A stretch of 60,262 nucleotides of DNA from Chlamydomonas sphaeroides (GCA_001662425.1 BDDC01000124.1:45402-105663), one strand, 5' to 3'; counted from the first letter of the stretch, positions 31,479-42,065 are shown. Notes: generated by a model not told the origin, from the sequence alone. Numbers and translations are program-made.

Positions 31479-33427
31479 TCACGCGTCATTTTCAACGTTA
31501 AAAAGCGGCCGCAGCTCAGCCGTCTCGAACGCGCAGCGCCGGTGCTGCCGCGTGTCCGCACCCGTCATACTGGACTGCAGGATGGACAGCGTGTCTCCGT
31601 GCGACACCAGCAGCACCACGCAGCCCTGCCGCTCCGCCTCAAGCCGCTGCGGGGGGACCGGTGCGAGGCACGGTGCATACCGGCTCAGGTGCCGCAGGCG
31701 GTCAGGCGGAGACGACGGCCGCTGCCGAGGCAGCGAGACGGTGATCCGCGCCGGGCTTGGCGCATCATGGGCAATGGTCGGGCACCCCAACTGCGGCCGC
31801 AGCTACCCCGCGGACCGGGACACGCAGTCCTGTGTGTTGCGGTGTCATGCACAGCAACGCAGCCGCAGCGGCCACCGCTGTCATAGACCATGGCCCCAGC
31901 CCGCCCTCTGCTGGTCCGCCTCCAGCCTGCCGCGCCCCCTAACGCACGCGGCGGGCCCTCAGTCCCACCTGGAACAGCTTGGCCACGCGGGCCGCCACAG
32001 TGTCCACGCTCTCGCCGTTGCTGCGCACAGGGGTGGCAGTAACAGGGGTGGCAGGCGTGGGCGGCGCGCGGCAAAGGTGGCCCAGGCGTGGGGTTCCGGA
32101 CCACGCAGGGGCGCGAGGGGCCGGCGAGGCAAGGCAAGGAGCAGGCAGTGCCGTATCCGCCCTGTCGGGCCGCTGTCCTGCGGTGCTGCGGTGTCGATTA
32201 TGATGCGATGCTGTGAGCGTGCCCTTCTGCGGACACACCGATATCCCGCACCGGCCCGGCCCCCGCTCACCCTCCCGGCTGGTTGGCTGTCGACACAGCG
32301 TCCCGCTCCCAGATCTGGTAGGGAAGACGCGGGCGTGTGGGGTGGCGCACAAGGGGCCCAACAAGTGGCCGCCGACCAAGCCTCCCCATCCCCTCCCCAC
32401 ACGCGCGCCCTGCCTTTTCCCTGTCGTACCTTTCCGTACGCTGCCCCGTACGGCTGCAGCTCTAGCTCGTCCCCGAAGTACCGCTCCCGCAGCTCATGCG
32501 CCACCTGTGGCCGCGCGGGTCGGCAGCGGAGGAGCGGGGCAGCGGGCAGGGGCCCAGGTTTGCGGGTTCCGGGGGCTTCTGCGGTTCACGGCTTTCGGGC
32601 TTCGGGGGTTCGTGGCGGCTGGCATGTGCTGCCTGGCCGGGCATGAGCTGCGGTCGCTGCCTGGCCCTGCTCCACCTCGCTGCGTTTCCACCAAGGGAGC
32701 TAACCAGGGTCGGGAGACGGGACGGCCCGGCCCAGTGCTGCCAGCCACCGGCGCCGCCGCACCTCGACTGTGGCCGGGTCCAGGCCCGCCGCCTCGGCCG
32801 CCAGCGCCGCGGTGCGCATGGTCCGTGAGAAGGGCGAGCTGAGCACCCGCACCGGGCGGCCGGAGCGGGAGGGGGACGCTAGCGCCTGCGACAGCAGCTG
32901 CCTGGGACAGGGACAGGCGGGGATGGAGGCAGGAGGGCGGGGAGGGCGGGGAGGCGGGACATGCAGGACGGTGGGCCTTACTGCGGCAGAAGCACGGCTG
33001 TGTGGCCTCGGCAGCGTGCGGAGCTCACCCCGCTCGCCGCGCCTGCTCCTCGCCAGCGGGCGCCAGCGTCCAGCGCTGGTCTGTGCCGTTGTCGGGGCGG
33101 GATACGATGACCTCGGCCTCGTTGGCCAGGCTCCGGCCGTGCCGCAGCAACCTGCAGGCGTGGGGACGTCAAGGTCGCGGCAAGTGTGCGGGGGTTTCCG
33201 CACGGTGTATCCGGGCATATGCTCATGGGGTGTGCCCTTGCGCGATGTGCGTGGTGGACGAGGTTTCAGCAGAGCTGCAGCGTATCCACTGCGTGCAGCT
33301 CGGGGTGGGCGCTGCACGCATGCATTCAGGCAGGGGAAACACGCGCGCGTGCTTACCAATACTCATTGGTAAGTGGAGCTGCTACTCGCGTCTCCGCGAC
33401 CGGCTGGGGCGCCAGCGCTGCAGTCAT
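31479..33427 (-). CDS. Histidine phosphatase (phosphoglycerate mutase-like family)
   Basis: Seven phase-consistent exons: 33427-33357, 33151-33029, 32901-32763, 32504-32430, 32314-32271, 32020-31969, 31646-31479 (223 aa). Catalytic features of branch-1 histidine phosphatases are in order: YWLLRHGRSLANEAEVIVS with the phosphorylated His at about 28, SSPFSRTMRTA supplying the second arginine, LRERYFGDELELQPYGAAYG with the acidic region, NGESVDTVAARV, and VVLLVSHGDTLSILQ with the second catalytic His at about 184. The family covers phosphoglycerate mutases, fructose-2,6-bisphosphatases and broad acid phosphatases, and the substrate cannot be told from the motifs. The size fits a single catalytic domain. 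No clear transit or signal peptide is seen in the 22 residues before the domain. The start ATG lies 201 bp from that of the divergent PsbP gene. Confidence 0.9.
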
Positions 33428-33628
33428 TTGGCCTTGCACGACGTGCGCGACGATTCGCTCCGCTTGCGCCGGTGATGCAATAAGCGCTATTATCGGCGTA
33501 CAGTATTACTTGTGCACTGACGGCATATGCGTCGCGCTGCATCGGCACAAGGCTTGCAACACCGTGCAAGGCACATCCCCTCAAACCACAACGACAGCTT
33601 CGTCGCCCTTGCGACTCATTGATCAACC
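33428..33628. promoter_or_regulatory. Shared divergent promoter, phosphatase / PsbP-domain gene
   Basis: Only 201 bp separate the two ATG codons. The segment has several AT-richer patches (for example around 33478-33512) but no clear TATA box in either direction. Both genes must start transcription inside this stretch, or inside each other's 5' end. Confidence 0.65.
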
Positions 33629-36196
33629 ATGTCGGCAAAGGCATTCGCTCGGTCTCAGAGGCTGTCGCACTCGCGCTCCGTGTTCGGATGCTCAGCGCGT
33701 AGCTCTGGCGCTCGGCCGCCCGCTGCAGGTTTGCTCGTATACCTTTGCCGTGTCTGCTGTTCACATGCGTCACGGCTGGCCACGCAGCACCGACGCGCCC
33801 CGCCCCCCGTGTGCAGTGCCCCGCCAACACGAGCAGCGCGACGCCTCCGCGCTCGGCCGCCGGGAGCTGCTGCAGCTAGGCGTCGCGCTGCCGCTCCTGG
33901 CATCCGGGTGAGAGCTCTCCCCGTCCCTCCGCAGCTGCCGCAGTGGGGCGCATGGAGCCGGCGACAAGCACCCCGGCTGCCACCGGCCCTCCGCCACCGG
34001 CCCTCAGCTCCGTCGCGCCAGCCAGCCTCCACAGCCGGTCACACGTCACACCCCTCCGCCGCAACCCCTCCGCCGCAGTCCGGCGCTGGCGGAGCCCGCC
34101 GCTGCGCTCGCGGCCCCGGCCGCCGCCGCGCTGTCCCCGGTGGTGGACGCCTCTGGCGCCAAGCTGCTCCAGGACCAGCCCTTCCTGGACCTGGACTTCC
34201 TCATCGTGCCGCCCGCCGGCTGGACATTCGTTGACACACAACCGGCGTACGACCCGGAGCGTGAGTGCCGCGCCGTTCCGTACGGCTGCAGTACGGAGCG
34301 CGGGCCACGCCTTGCCCGGCAAGAGCCGGACATCGTGCTCTGGCGGGATTGCAACCGCCGCCGGATCCGCCCCGCTGCCTCACCCTGGCGCCGCCCGTGT
34401 GCACCCACGCAGGCCGCGGCCCCGCGCCCGAGCCCAGCCCCGTGCGCGCGCGCTACGACGCGCCCGACGGCGAGGGCGTTGTGTCTGTGGTGCTGCGGCC
34501 GGCGCAGAACCTGCGCCAGTCGCTGCTGCAGGTGCGGCTGAGGGGGCGGGAAGGGGGAGGGGCGGAGGGGCCGGCGAAGGGGGGGTTTGGAGGGCGCGGC
34601 GGAGGGAGCTGCGAGGGAGCGGCGAGGGAGCGGCGGAAGGGGCAGCAAGGGAGCGGCGGAAGGGACGGCGGTGGGGGCGGCGGAGGGGGCGGCGGGGGAG
34701 CAGCGAAGGGTGGGCGAGGGGGCGGCGAAGGGGGCGGCGAGGGGGGGCAGTGAGCAAACTGTGGGCAGACCGCCTGCTGTGCCGAGCCTACAACCGGTGC
34801 GGCGTCTGCCAGCGGCCCCTCCTCGCGCCCCTCCTCCCGCCAGGCGACGAGCACCAGCATCATGCCTCGTGCACTGCGTCTAGGGGTCTGCTGCTTGCGT
34901 GCTCACCCTAGGGGCCCTACTGCTGTGCGCCCCTGCTCCTGCCGGCCCCTGGGGCCCCGCCAGGTGACGGACATCAGCGTGTTTGGCGGGCTGGAGGAGG
35001 CCGCGCAGCTGCTGCTGCCCAAGGGCTCGCGCGTGATCAGCGCCAGCACGCTGCAGGTGCGGGCGGCTGGGCGGGGGAGTGCGGGGAGGTGGGGAATGAG
35101 CGGCGTAGGGTTCGTGCAGCAAGGGCGGCGCAGCGGGCACAGGGGCCCCATGACGAGGGCTGGGATGGCATGCTCTGTGGCTCTGCCCCCATGCCCTCCT
35201 AGCCCGATTCCGCCGCCGCCGCCACCCCGGCAGGTTGTGCTGCCGCCGCGGCAAACGGCGGTGGGCACTGTGGCTCTGCCGCCCAAGAACTATTACCGGT
35301 GCGGGGGCGGAGGAGGAGGAGGGGGAGGAGGAGGGGGGCCACCGGGGGCAGCTTGGGGCCCAGGGTTAGTGCCAGATGCGTGCGCTGCTGTACCCCATAT
35401 GGCGCCGGGCCGAGGAGCACCGTGCGGTGGAGGCCCGGCCTCCGCCGGGCAGCATAGCCGTGGCGGGTCGCGGCGGCACGCGTGGCCGCTGCCTTGAGGC
35501 CGCTGCTCTCTGCGCCCAGCGCCTCGGCCGGCCCCCATCACCCGCAACCCTAACAGGAGTTACCTCACGAGCACCCTCCTCCTGCTGCCCCTCCTCCCCC
35601 TCCTCCGCCTCTACCTGCTCCTTTCCCCCTTTCAACTAGTTCATTTTCCCCACCCCCCACCCCGTGCTCCTCCCATCTCCTGCTTCCCCCTGCCGTCCCA
35701 ACATCCCAACACCGCACACCCCTCCTGCTCCCCCCTCTCCCTGCCGCCCGCAGCTACGAGTTCACGACGCCCAACTCGCTGCACGTGGCCATGACGGTGG
35801 CGGCCATGAAGGGCCGGGTGCGGATCGGGAGAAAGGGAAGGGGGAGGGGGAGGGCGAGCGGGAGCGAGAGACGGGGCCGGGGGAGCGAAGCGGGTGCACT
35901 GCGGGAGCGGGCGCTACTGGCCCGCGGTGGCGATGGCCGCGCTGGCAGGCAGCCCCAAGGGTGCGGTCGGCTGGGGCCCACCCTCCCTCCCTCCCACCGT
36001 CCCTGCCCTCCCACCGTCCCTCCCTCCCACCCTCCCTGCCCTCCCACCGTGCATCCCTCCCACCGTCCCTGCCCTCCTCCCCCAGATCTACGTGTGCGGC
36101 TGCTCCGTGTCGGCCGACACCTGGGACCGCTACGGCCCCGCCATGAAGGCGGTGGCCGAGTCCTTCCGCCTGCGCAGCGAGGGCCGCGTGCTGTGA
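33629..36196 (+). CDS. PsbP-domain protein of the thylakoid lumen
   Basis: Eight phase-consistent exons: 33629-33728, 33817-33907, 34079-34260, 34413-34531, 34964-35056, 35234-35298, 35754-35817, 36086-36196 (274 aa). The N-terminus is a bipartite transit peptide: a Ser/Arg-rich stroma-targeting part, then GRRELLQLGVALPLLASGPA, a twin-arginine lumen signal (RR at 48-49) with likely cleavage after ALA near residue 68. The mature part of about 206 aa has the PsbP fold signatures: DFLIVPPAGWTFVDTQP, VTDISVFGGLEEAAQLLLPK, YEFTTPNSLHVAMTVAAM and AVAESFRLRSEGRVL at the end. PsbP is an extrinsic subunit of the oxygen-evolving complex; this divergent member is better called a PsbP-domain (PPD) protein, a group that includes photosystem assembly factors. 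Twin-arginine import fits a protein folded before transport. Confidence 0.9.
34545..34752 (+). repeat. Purine-rich GGAG/GGCG array in a PsbP-gene intron
   Basis: Intron 4 is almost entirely G and A on the + strand, in irregular units such as GGAGCGGCGAGGGAGCGGCGG. This strand asymmetry could favour G-quadruplex or triplex structures. Confidence 0.7.
35980..36080 (+). repeat. CCCTCCCACCGT-type pyrimidine array before the last exon
   Basis: Tandem units built on CTCCCACCGTCCCTGCC fill the polypyrimidine tract upstream of the acceptor of the last PsbP-gene exon. Confidence 0.7.
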
Positions 36197-36894
36197 GGCG
36201 GCAGCCGGCGGGGGAGGGCGCGGCGAGGGCCGCGGGCTGGGACGAGGGGTGCTGCGGGAGTGGCAGTGGGCGGCGAGGGGGCAGGTGCTGGGTCGGGGTG
36301 GAAGTAGGGGGAGGGAGCGGGGTGCAGTGTGGGAATGGTGAGCGCGCTGGGAGAGGGAGGGTGGACAGGAGGAGGGAGGGGTGGGGGTTTAGACATCCGA
36401 GGGGCAGGCACGGTGGCGGCAGCAACGGCGGCGCGTGTGGCAGGCGGTCTTGAGGCTCTTGGGCCGGCCGCCAAGAGAAGTGAAAGTACGCAAAGGCCAG
36501 GTGCGGCTGGCAGCAGCCTGGGGCGAGCGGGCTGGCGCGCTGCATGCAGTGGGCCTGCTGAGTGCGGGCTGAGGGCGTGAGGAGGTGGTGTCTGGTGTAG
36601 CAGGAGGCTGGAGGGCTGGCTGCATGCGAGGGCTGGCTGGGGGCTGGCTCCCGGTCGTGCGGGGCCCCAGGCAGCTTGAGGCTGCGGGGTGCTGCGGTGG
36701 TGCAGCAGCGGGGTGCATGTGGGGGTTGGCTGGGGGCTGGCTGGCAGCTGGGCGTTTGGAGCAGGCACCATCGGTATGGGCGGTCGGGTCCGTGAGTTGG
36801 GCGGCGGCGCTGTTGGCGCGGGGCTCCGGAGGGCTGCTGGCCTTCCCCGCGCGGCGTGCCGCCGCCAGAGTGATCCGGGCGGCCGGTGCTGGCT
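36197..36894. other. PsbP-gene 3' flank
   Basis: G-rich sequence after the PsbP-domain stop with no supported gene. A TGTAA at 36894-36898, about 700 nt after the stop, overlaps the first bases of the dispersed repeat that begins at 36895. Confidence 0.35.
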
Positions 36895-37246
36895 GTAAGG
36901 CAGCAGGCGGGAGTGAGCGAGGGAAGCTGCTGGCGCCACAGGGCGGCAGCGCCCGAGCGCACGGCGGGCCCTTGCCGACACGACGACATCGAGCAGGCGC
37001 CAAGCGGCGGACGGGTTGCAGCGTGCGCGCACCCAAGGAGGGAAGCGGGGGCCCCTGACTCGCATGCTGGGCATGCTGGGTGGACGGAACCTCACATGGG
37101 TCGGCGCTGCTCATGGCCTTCCCCAACAAGCATCAGTCGCGAAACTGCTACGGCACCTGCCCACCTGGCCTCATGCCTGCACGCCTCACGACCCACGACC
37201 GGCCCGCCACCAGCGCCACCACAGGTGCACACACCGCCACACATCG
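36895..37246. repeat. Dispersed repeat, short copy
   Basis: Module A (36895-37063) and module B (37064-37246) are contiguous here. Each is nearly identical to a segment of the long copy (41094-41262 and 41876-42065), where they are separated by 613 bp. The few differences are single-base changes and a 7-bp length difference in module B. No convincing coding frame was found. Confidence 0.85.
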
Positions 37247-37330
37247 CGGGGGCGCCCAGATCGAGCCGCGGGGCCCCCTACTTGCTTTTGCACAGTGGGG
37301 ATGCTGTCTGGCCCTTGCCACTTGCACATG

Positions 37331-37416
37331 GCGCGGGGGTCAGTGGGGGCGGGCAGAACAATCTGGGCGGCCCCCACCGCCTGCCCAACGCGCGGGGGTC
37401 AGTGGGGGCGGGCAGG
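37331..37416. repeat. 26-bp direct repeat pair
   Basis: Two copies of a G-rich unit (GCGGGGGTCAGTGGGGGCGG is its core) begin near 37331 and 37391, just after the dispersed repeat. Confidence 0.7.
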
Positions 37417-37585
37417 CTCGATGGCGGTGTGTGTCCGGATGGGGAGCGTCGCCCGGCGACAACCCAGCGTGTCCAAGACAAATCAATCCACAGCCATTGT
37501 CCTTCTGCCCTCTCTGCCTGCGAAGCACTAGCATTTCTTGGCAACCCAACCGTCCCAATCTATAGAACGTGCCACCTAGAATAGA

Positions 37586-37741
37586 ATGGCCACTGCAGCC
37601 GCCGCTGCTGCTGGTGAACAGCTACAAGGGCACCGCGACGACGCTGCGGGGCATATGAGGTCGCTCCTGGCGGACTCGCCGGACACGCCACTGCTCGATG
37701 ACGTTTCTGAGTCCTTCTTTGCAACGAACAACCGCGAGTAG
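37586..37741 (+). pseudogene. Possible 5' remnant of a SET-domain gene
   Basis: A 51-codon open frame starts with an ATG and reads an Ala-rich leader, then HMRSLLADSPDTPLLDDVSE. The last part weakly resembles the N-terminus of ATXR2-type proteins, in which a short LL-x-SP-x-LL segment precedes the catalytic region. The frame ends in TAG (37739-37741) at the first bases of a perfect inverted repeat. No middle exons linking it to the SET exon at 40112 were recognised. It could also be an unrelated chance frame. Confidence 0.3.
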
Positions 37742-37838
37742 TAAAACGCTACGCGCAGTTCTTCCCGAGCCGGTGCGTGAACGTGCCCTTCACTATCTTG
37801 CACAGGCTCGGGAAGAACTGCGCGTAGCGTTTTACTAC
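37738..37838. repeat. 34-bp perfect inverted repeat with 33-nt loop
   Basis: Left arm 37738-37771 and right arm 37805-37838 are exact reverse complements. The arm begins GTAGTAAAACGCTACGCGCA. The right arm is in an open frame that continues downstream (ELRVAFYYNEQHQRIDIVLF), so it is probably the original copy and the left arm the inverted duplicate. Confidence 0.95.
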
Positions 37839-40111
37839 AACGAGCAGCACCAGCGCATCGACATCGTGCTCTTCCCCTACGACGACGGCGCGGGGCTGAT
37901 GGTCATCCGTACCCCACGCCCGAGCCGCGGCCCCTCCCGTACCACGCCAAAGCACAAGAGAAAGTGGGGGTTTGGGGGTATTTCAGCCCGCCGTGTCCAC
38001 AGCCCCCGTGGTCCCAGGCTTGCGTGCCTTGGCACGCGTGTGTGACAGCTGCTTGAAGTCGGCGGCTGGTGGATGGCAGGAAGCTTAGCGTCGGTGTTCG
38101 GGTCTTGTTTCAGTGCTGTGTGCCTCTGGACTTGAGGCTCGATGTCGGTAAACCTATCCCCGACCGCTGCTGCCCGCCCCTCCACGTGTGCACTGGCCAC
38201 CCACAGCGCTACCGTCCGCGTAACTGGCCGGCTCCCCGCCCCAGCCCGTGCTGCTGCGCACAGCGCGCTGCCTGCGAAGGCGGTGCCAGCCTGCCTGTGA
38301 TCATGACGCGGCTGCTGCTGCCTGCACTCTGCGGCGTCGCGGCTTCGTGGGGCCCAATTCGGCTCTCATCGTGCGGCAGCGATTTCATCGCCACTCGGGC
38401 TGGCGCAACGGTGGGCTGGACCTGCTGCTGCTGTAGCAGCGGTGGCGACTGTGGCAGAGAGATGTGGCGGTGCGGGACACCAGCAGCGGCAGGTACACGT
38501 GCGTGTTAATTTCGCATGACGTGGCGCGCCGGGTGGTGTTGTGTATGATGTAGTGCATGTGGGAGGGAAGAGAGCAAAGGAATTGCTGCGCCTTTGGGCC
38601 ACAGTGCTTGTTACCTGCGGAGGTGTACCAAACTGTAGCGTCTCATGGCGGGCTGCAAGAGTCATGGCCGGCTGTCAGTTGCGGCGGGCCCACCGTGCTG
38701 CTTTCTGGAATGAACGGAACTCGGATTTGCGTGATTGTGCGCCAACAAACGGCTTGTGCGTTTAGATGTTAGCGTGTGCATGTGTGTGCTATGCAGGGAC
38801 GGGTGCTTGCTGGCGTGTGCGGCTGTGAGGTACACCCAGCCGCCAGCCCCTCCTGGTTATGTGCGGTACAGCCGAGGGCCTGAGGGCCGGGCCACGGTGC
38901 ATGCATGCGCTCGAGTTAGCAGAGCGTATGATGCGCCGGTTTGGCGTGGTGGGTTGGAACCTGAGGAATTGGAGATTTAGCTGTTGCGTCGTGCGGCCTG
39001 AAGGTCCCGGACGAAGGACGGGTCTTGGGGCTCGGGGAACCCCGGAGGTCGCCCGTTTCCCGATTCTGATTGAGACTCGCGTATAGACCGGCGTGTGGAC
39101 CCCGTGCCCACCCTCTGTTTGCGCAAGCAACCGCACTAGCCGCGACGTTTGCCAACACAGGCCGTGCTGTGGTGCGAGGAGTAGAAGAAGCACGCGGTCT
39201 TGCGCCTGCCGGTCAGGAGCCGTGATGTCTTCATGGCACGCAAGCCACTATGGGGATGGGAGGGGGTGCGCCGCCGGCCTTGCCGCAGTCGCCGCCGGCT
39301 GCTCCCCGGCAGCAGGGTGCCGCCTACTCGGCCAGCTATGCGGGCCAGTCTCGCAGAAGGCCCACGGCGCATTCGTGGAGACGCGCGGTCGGGTGACGGC
39401 GCTGGCGAACAACCGGGCCCCGTACAGCTGGGGCATGGGCAGCGGACCTGCAGGGCCATCCCGGCGGCAGGAGGCGCCGGCAGGGCGGTGGGAGCCGGCG
39501 CAGCGCGGCAGCAGCCGCGACGGCCGCCGTGGGCGCACTGGGAAGCCGTGCCGGCGGCGGGACGCGCGCCGCCAGGAGGGCACGCGGGCCGCAGCCGGGG
39601 GCGCCGTGGCGGTGCATGGGCGAATCGGCCGCTCGGTAATGATAAGCTAGAACGAAGTCAAAGAAGGAATATCTGTAACCTGCGAAAACGTGAATTCATC
39701 GATATTTCCTGCGTAGTCTGGGATGAAAGGTGACGGCAGGCAGGCCACAAGGTTTCGGTTTCTTTTTCCTTTTGTAATCTCTCTCTCTCTCTCTCTCTCA
39801 CAAGGCCGAAGACAGGAGTGCGGCTGTGCGGCATACCTGAGCGCGTAACGGCGCGTTATCCAGCCAAACATGTTGAGGTGTGCCGCAGCCTGCTCCTTGA
39901 GGACGGGGTGCCTCGGCTTGCACCCATCGTGTAGCGCCGCAAGTGGTCACGGTGTTGGTAGCACAATGGGCTGGTACCAGAGCTCGGCATGGTGCGCTGG
40001 CGCCGCGTGCCCTGTCCCCTGCCCACCTCCTGTGATGACTACCATAAGTCTTTAAGTGTGTCAAGCCCGACGATGCCTTGCGGCGCTTGGCACCCCCCCT
40101 CCCTGCCGCAG
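37839..40111. other. Gene-poor stretch before the SET exon
   Basis: Right of the inverted repeat an open frame encodes ELRVAFYYNEQHQRIDIVLF and then degrades into low-complexity sequence; it may be an exon of a lost gene. The rest shows no recognisable exon on either strand. If the ATXR2-like gene were intact, its MYND-like and N-terminal SET exons should be here, and I could not find them. Confidence 0.4.
39779..39799. repeat. CT dinucleotide microsatellite
   Basis: An uninterrupted CT run within gene-poor sequence. Confidence 0.9.
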
Positions 40112-40405
40112 AGCTGCATGAACCACAGCTGCGACCCCAGCTGCACCACCGCCTGCGACTCGGGCGACCGCACCGCCACCGTCGTGGCGCAGCACGACGT
40201 GGCGCCGGGCGAGGAGCTCGCGCTGTCGTACATCGACGTGTCACTGCCGTACAAGAAGCGCCAGGCCGAGCTGCGGGACTACGGCTTTGTGTGCCGCTGC
40301 AAGCGCTGCGTTTCGGAGGCGGCGGCGGCGCGGGCGCGCAAGGCGGCGGGCGGCGGCGGCGGGCGGGGAGCCAGGAGGGGCGGCAAGGTCGTCCGCCGGA
40401 AGTAG
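40112..40405 (+). CDS. 3' exon of an ATXR2/SMYD-type SET-domain methyltransferase
   Basis: An AG acceptor precedes a 98-codon open frame ending at TAG. It encodes the C-terminal half of a SET domain plus the post-SET cysteine cluster: SCMNHSCDPSC (the NHSC cofactor-binding motif), GEELALSYIDVSLPYKKRQA with the catalytic tyrosine region, and DYGFVCRCKRC with the zinc-binding CxCxxC. The pattern of SCMNHSC followed by SYID, LPYKxRQ and LxDYGFxCxCxxC is that of plant ATXR2 and animal SMYD5. These enzymes methylate lysines on histones or other proteins. A Lys/Arg-rich tail follows. I could not find the upstream exons, so the gene is either much longer with diverged exons or a 5'-truncated remnant. 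A TGTAA lies 112 nt after the stop. Confidence 0.75.
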   Translation, partial: SCMNHSCDPSCTTACDSGDRTATVVAQHDVAPGEELALSYIDVSLPYKKRQAELRDYGFVCRCKRCVSEAAAARARKAAGGGGGRGARRGGKVVRRK

Positions 40406-40516
40406 TGAGCACGGCTGGGGCCCACAAGCTGCGTTGTCATCTTGGTGGGGGTTTGAGCGCAGCTCCGGGCTGGGCCTTGCGCCATGCGCCGATGTGGCGC
40501 AGCCTGTCCCGGCAGA

Positions 40517-40521
40517 TGTAA
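40517..40521 (+). promoter_or_regulatory. Candidate polyadenylation signal TGTAA (SET gene)
   Basis: It lies 112 nt past the SET-exon stop on the coding strand, a typical distance. It suggests that the 3' end of this gene, at least, is still in its normal context. Confidence 0.5.
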
Positions 40522-41093
40522 GGTAATCTGAGGAGCTAGACTGGCACCAGACTGCGCTGCCTTCGCGTGATCGCGTTTTTTTGCTCCACAGGTGCGTGCG
40601 TCAGTGTGTGCCGGCCGCGCGGCCGGAGGGTGTGCCGAGGCTGAGGCGGACGACCACACTGCGGCAGCTGCTCCTGCGGGCGGCCGGCCTCAGCACGCGG
40701 AGCGGCCGCTGTACGGCCTGCGACACCCGCCAGCCATTGGTGCGGACCAGGGGTGCGGACCATCCCTGCCCCCCGCCGGTTCTTCTTGCGCTTTTGCGCA
40801 GCTGCACCAGACTTACCTGGACACTCTCGCGCACCTTCCCCCGAGTGCGCAGAATGACCGGATCCGTTCGGGTACCCTCGTACGGTTCCACACGGTACAT
40901 CAACCGCATGGCCCTGACGCACCCTCAGCGCCGGTGACCGCCCAGCTCGGCCTGAGTTGGGGCTCGGCAGCGAGCTTCTGCTGCGGTTGGCGATACAACG
41001 CACGTGCTTGACCCTCCGTGCACTTGACGTCGACCGATGCGACCGACGTGCGTCTGGACAGAAAGTCCCCATCCCGGGAATGGGGACATGGGC
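40522..41093. other. Spacer between SET exon and long dispersed repeat
   Basis: No supported gene. Short frames on both strands lack motifs and splice context. Confidence 0.35.
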
Positions 41094-42065
41094 GTAAGGC
41101 AGCAGGCGGGAGTGAGCGAGGGAAGCTGCTGGCGCCACAGGGCGGCAGCGCCCGAGCGCATGGCGGGCCTTTGCCGACACGACGACATCGAGCAGGCGCC
41201 AAGCGGCGGACGGGTTGCAGCGTGCGCGCACCCAAGGAGGGAAGCGGGGGCCCCTGACTCGCCTCCGGTGTCTGGCGGACCGCCCCCCCCGCGCGCCTGC
41301 TCAAGTCCAGCAGACCCCCAGCGCCTTATCTTCCGCACCTATCGTCCTAACCCCCTTCTTTTCCAGGCATCGGAGTACCCGTGAGAAAGCTCCCGTACCT
41401 CCCCTCCGTTCTCGCAACCTCTTTACCCGTTTCATACCACCGCTGCGTCTTGTGTGCCGCTGGCCACGCGCTGCACAGCCGCCAAGCCGGCCCCCGGGTG
41501 ATGGAAGCGCAGCGATGCACCTCCGCACGCCACCTAGGGCAGCGTTGACAACATCAACCACATGGCAGCCTGTCGGACAGGGACCACAGCCAGGGACCAC
41601 GGCCAGGGACCACGGCCAGCCACGACCACAACATGCCTTGCGCAACGTCGTACACACATGACATACACATACGCCCGCCACCTGCCGACTGCCAACTGCC
41701 GACTGCCAACTGCCTGAGCGCAGCAGCCCCGGAAGGTGCCCTGCTCCGGAAGGTGCCCTGCTCCGGAGACACTTGCCGCTCGCTTATGCCGGGCCCCACC
41801 GTACCGCCAGGCTCGTCATACCGGCGCCAACGCACATCACGTCACGCCACATTGCGTCATAGCACATGACGCCGTATGCTGGGCATGCTGGGTGGACGGA
41901 ACCTCACATGGGTCGGCGCTGCTCATGGCCTTCCCCAACAAGCATCAGTCGCGAAACCGCTACGGCACCTGCCCACCTGGCCTCATGCCAGCACGCCTCA
42001 CGACCCACGACCCACGACCGGCCCGCCACCAGCACCACCACAGGTGCACACACCGCCACACATCG
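41094..42065. repeat. Dispersed repeat, long copy
   Basis: Module A 41094-41262 and module B 41876-42065 match 36895-37246 almost base for base. The 613 bp between them (41263-41875) are absent from the short copy. That segment contains small tandem duplications, such as repeats of AGGGACCACGGCC near 41579-41620, ACTGCCGACTGCC near 41686-41712 and GGAAGGTGCCCTGCTCC near 41730-41765. I found no target duplication at its two edges. Confidence 0.85.

Noticed and set aside
31354..32646. A 430-codon plus-strand open frame over the phosphatase gene
   Set aside because: It runs antisense across the exons and introns of the histidine phosphatase, is composed of Arg/Pro/Ala as expected for a GC-rich shadow frame, and has no motifs.
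37698..38045. The 115-codon frame containing ELRVAFYYNEQHQRIDIVLF as an independent gene
   Set aside because: It begins within the inverted repeat and decays quickly to low-complexity sequence. It is described as a possible lost exon rather than a gene.
41263..41875. The 613-bp segment as a discrete transposon
   Set aside because: No terminal inverted repeats or target duplications were seen at its edges, and deletion in the other copy explains the pattern equally well.
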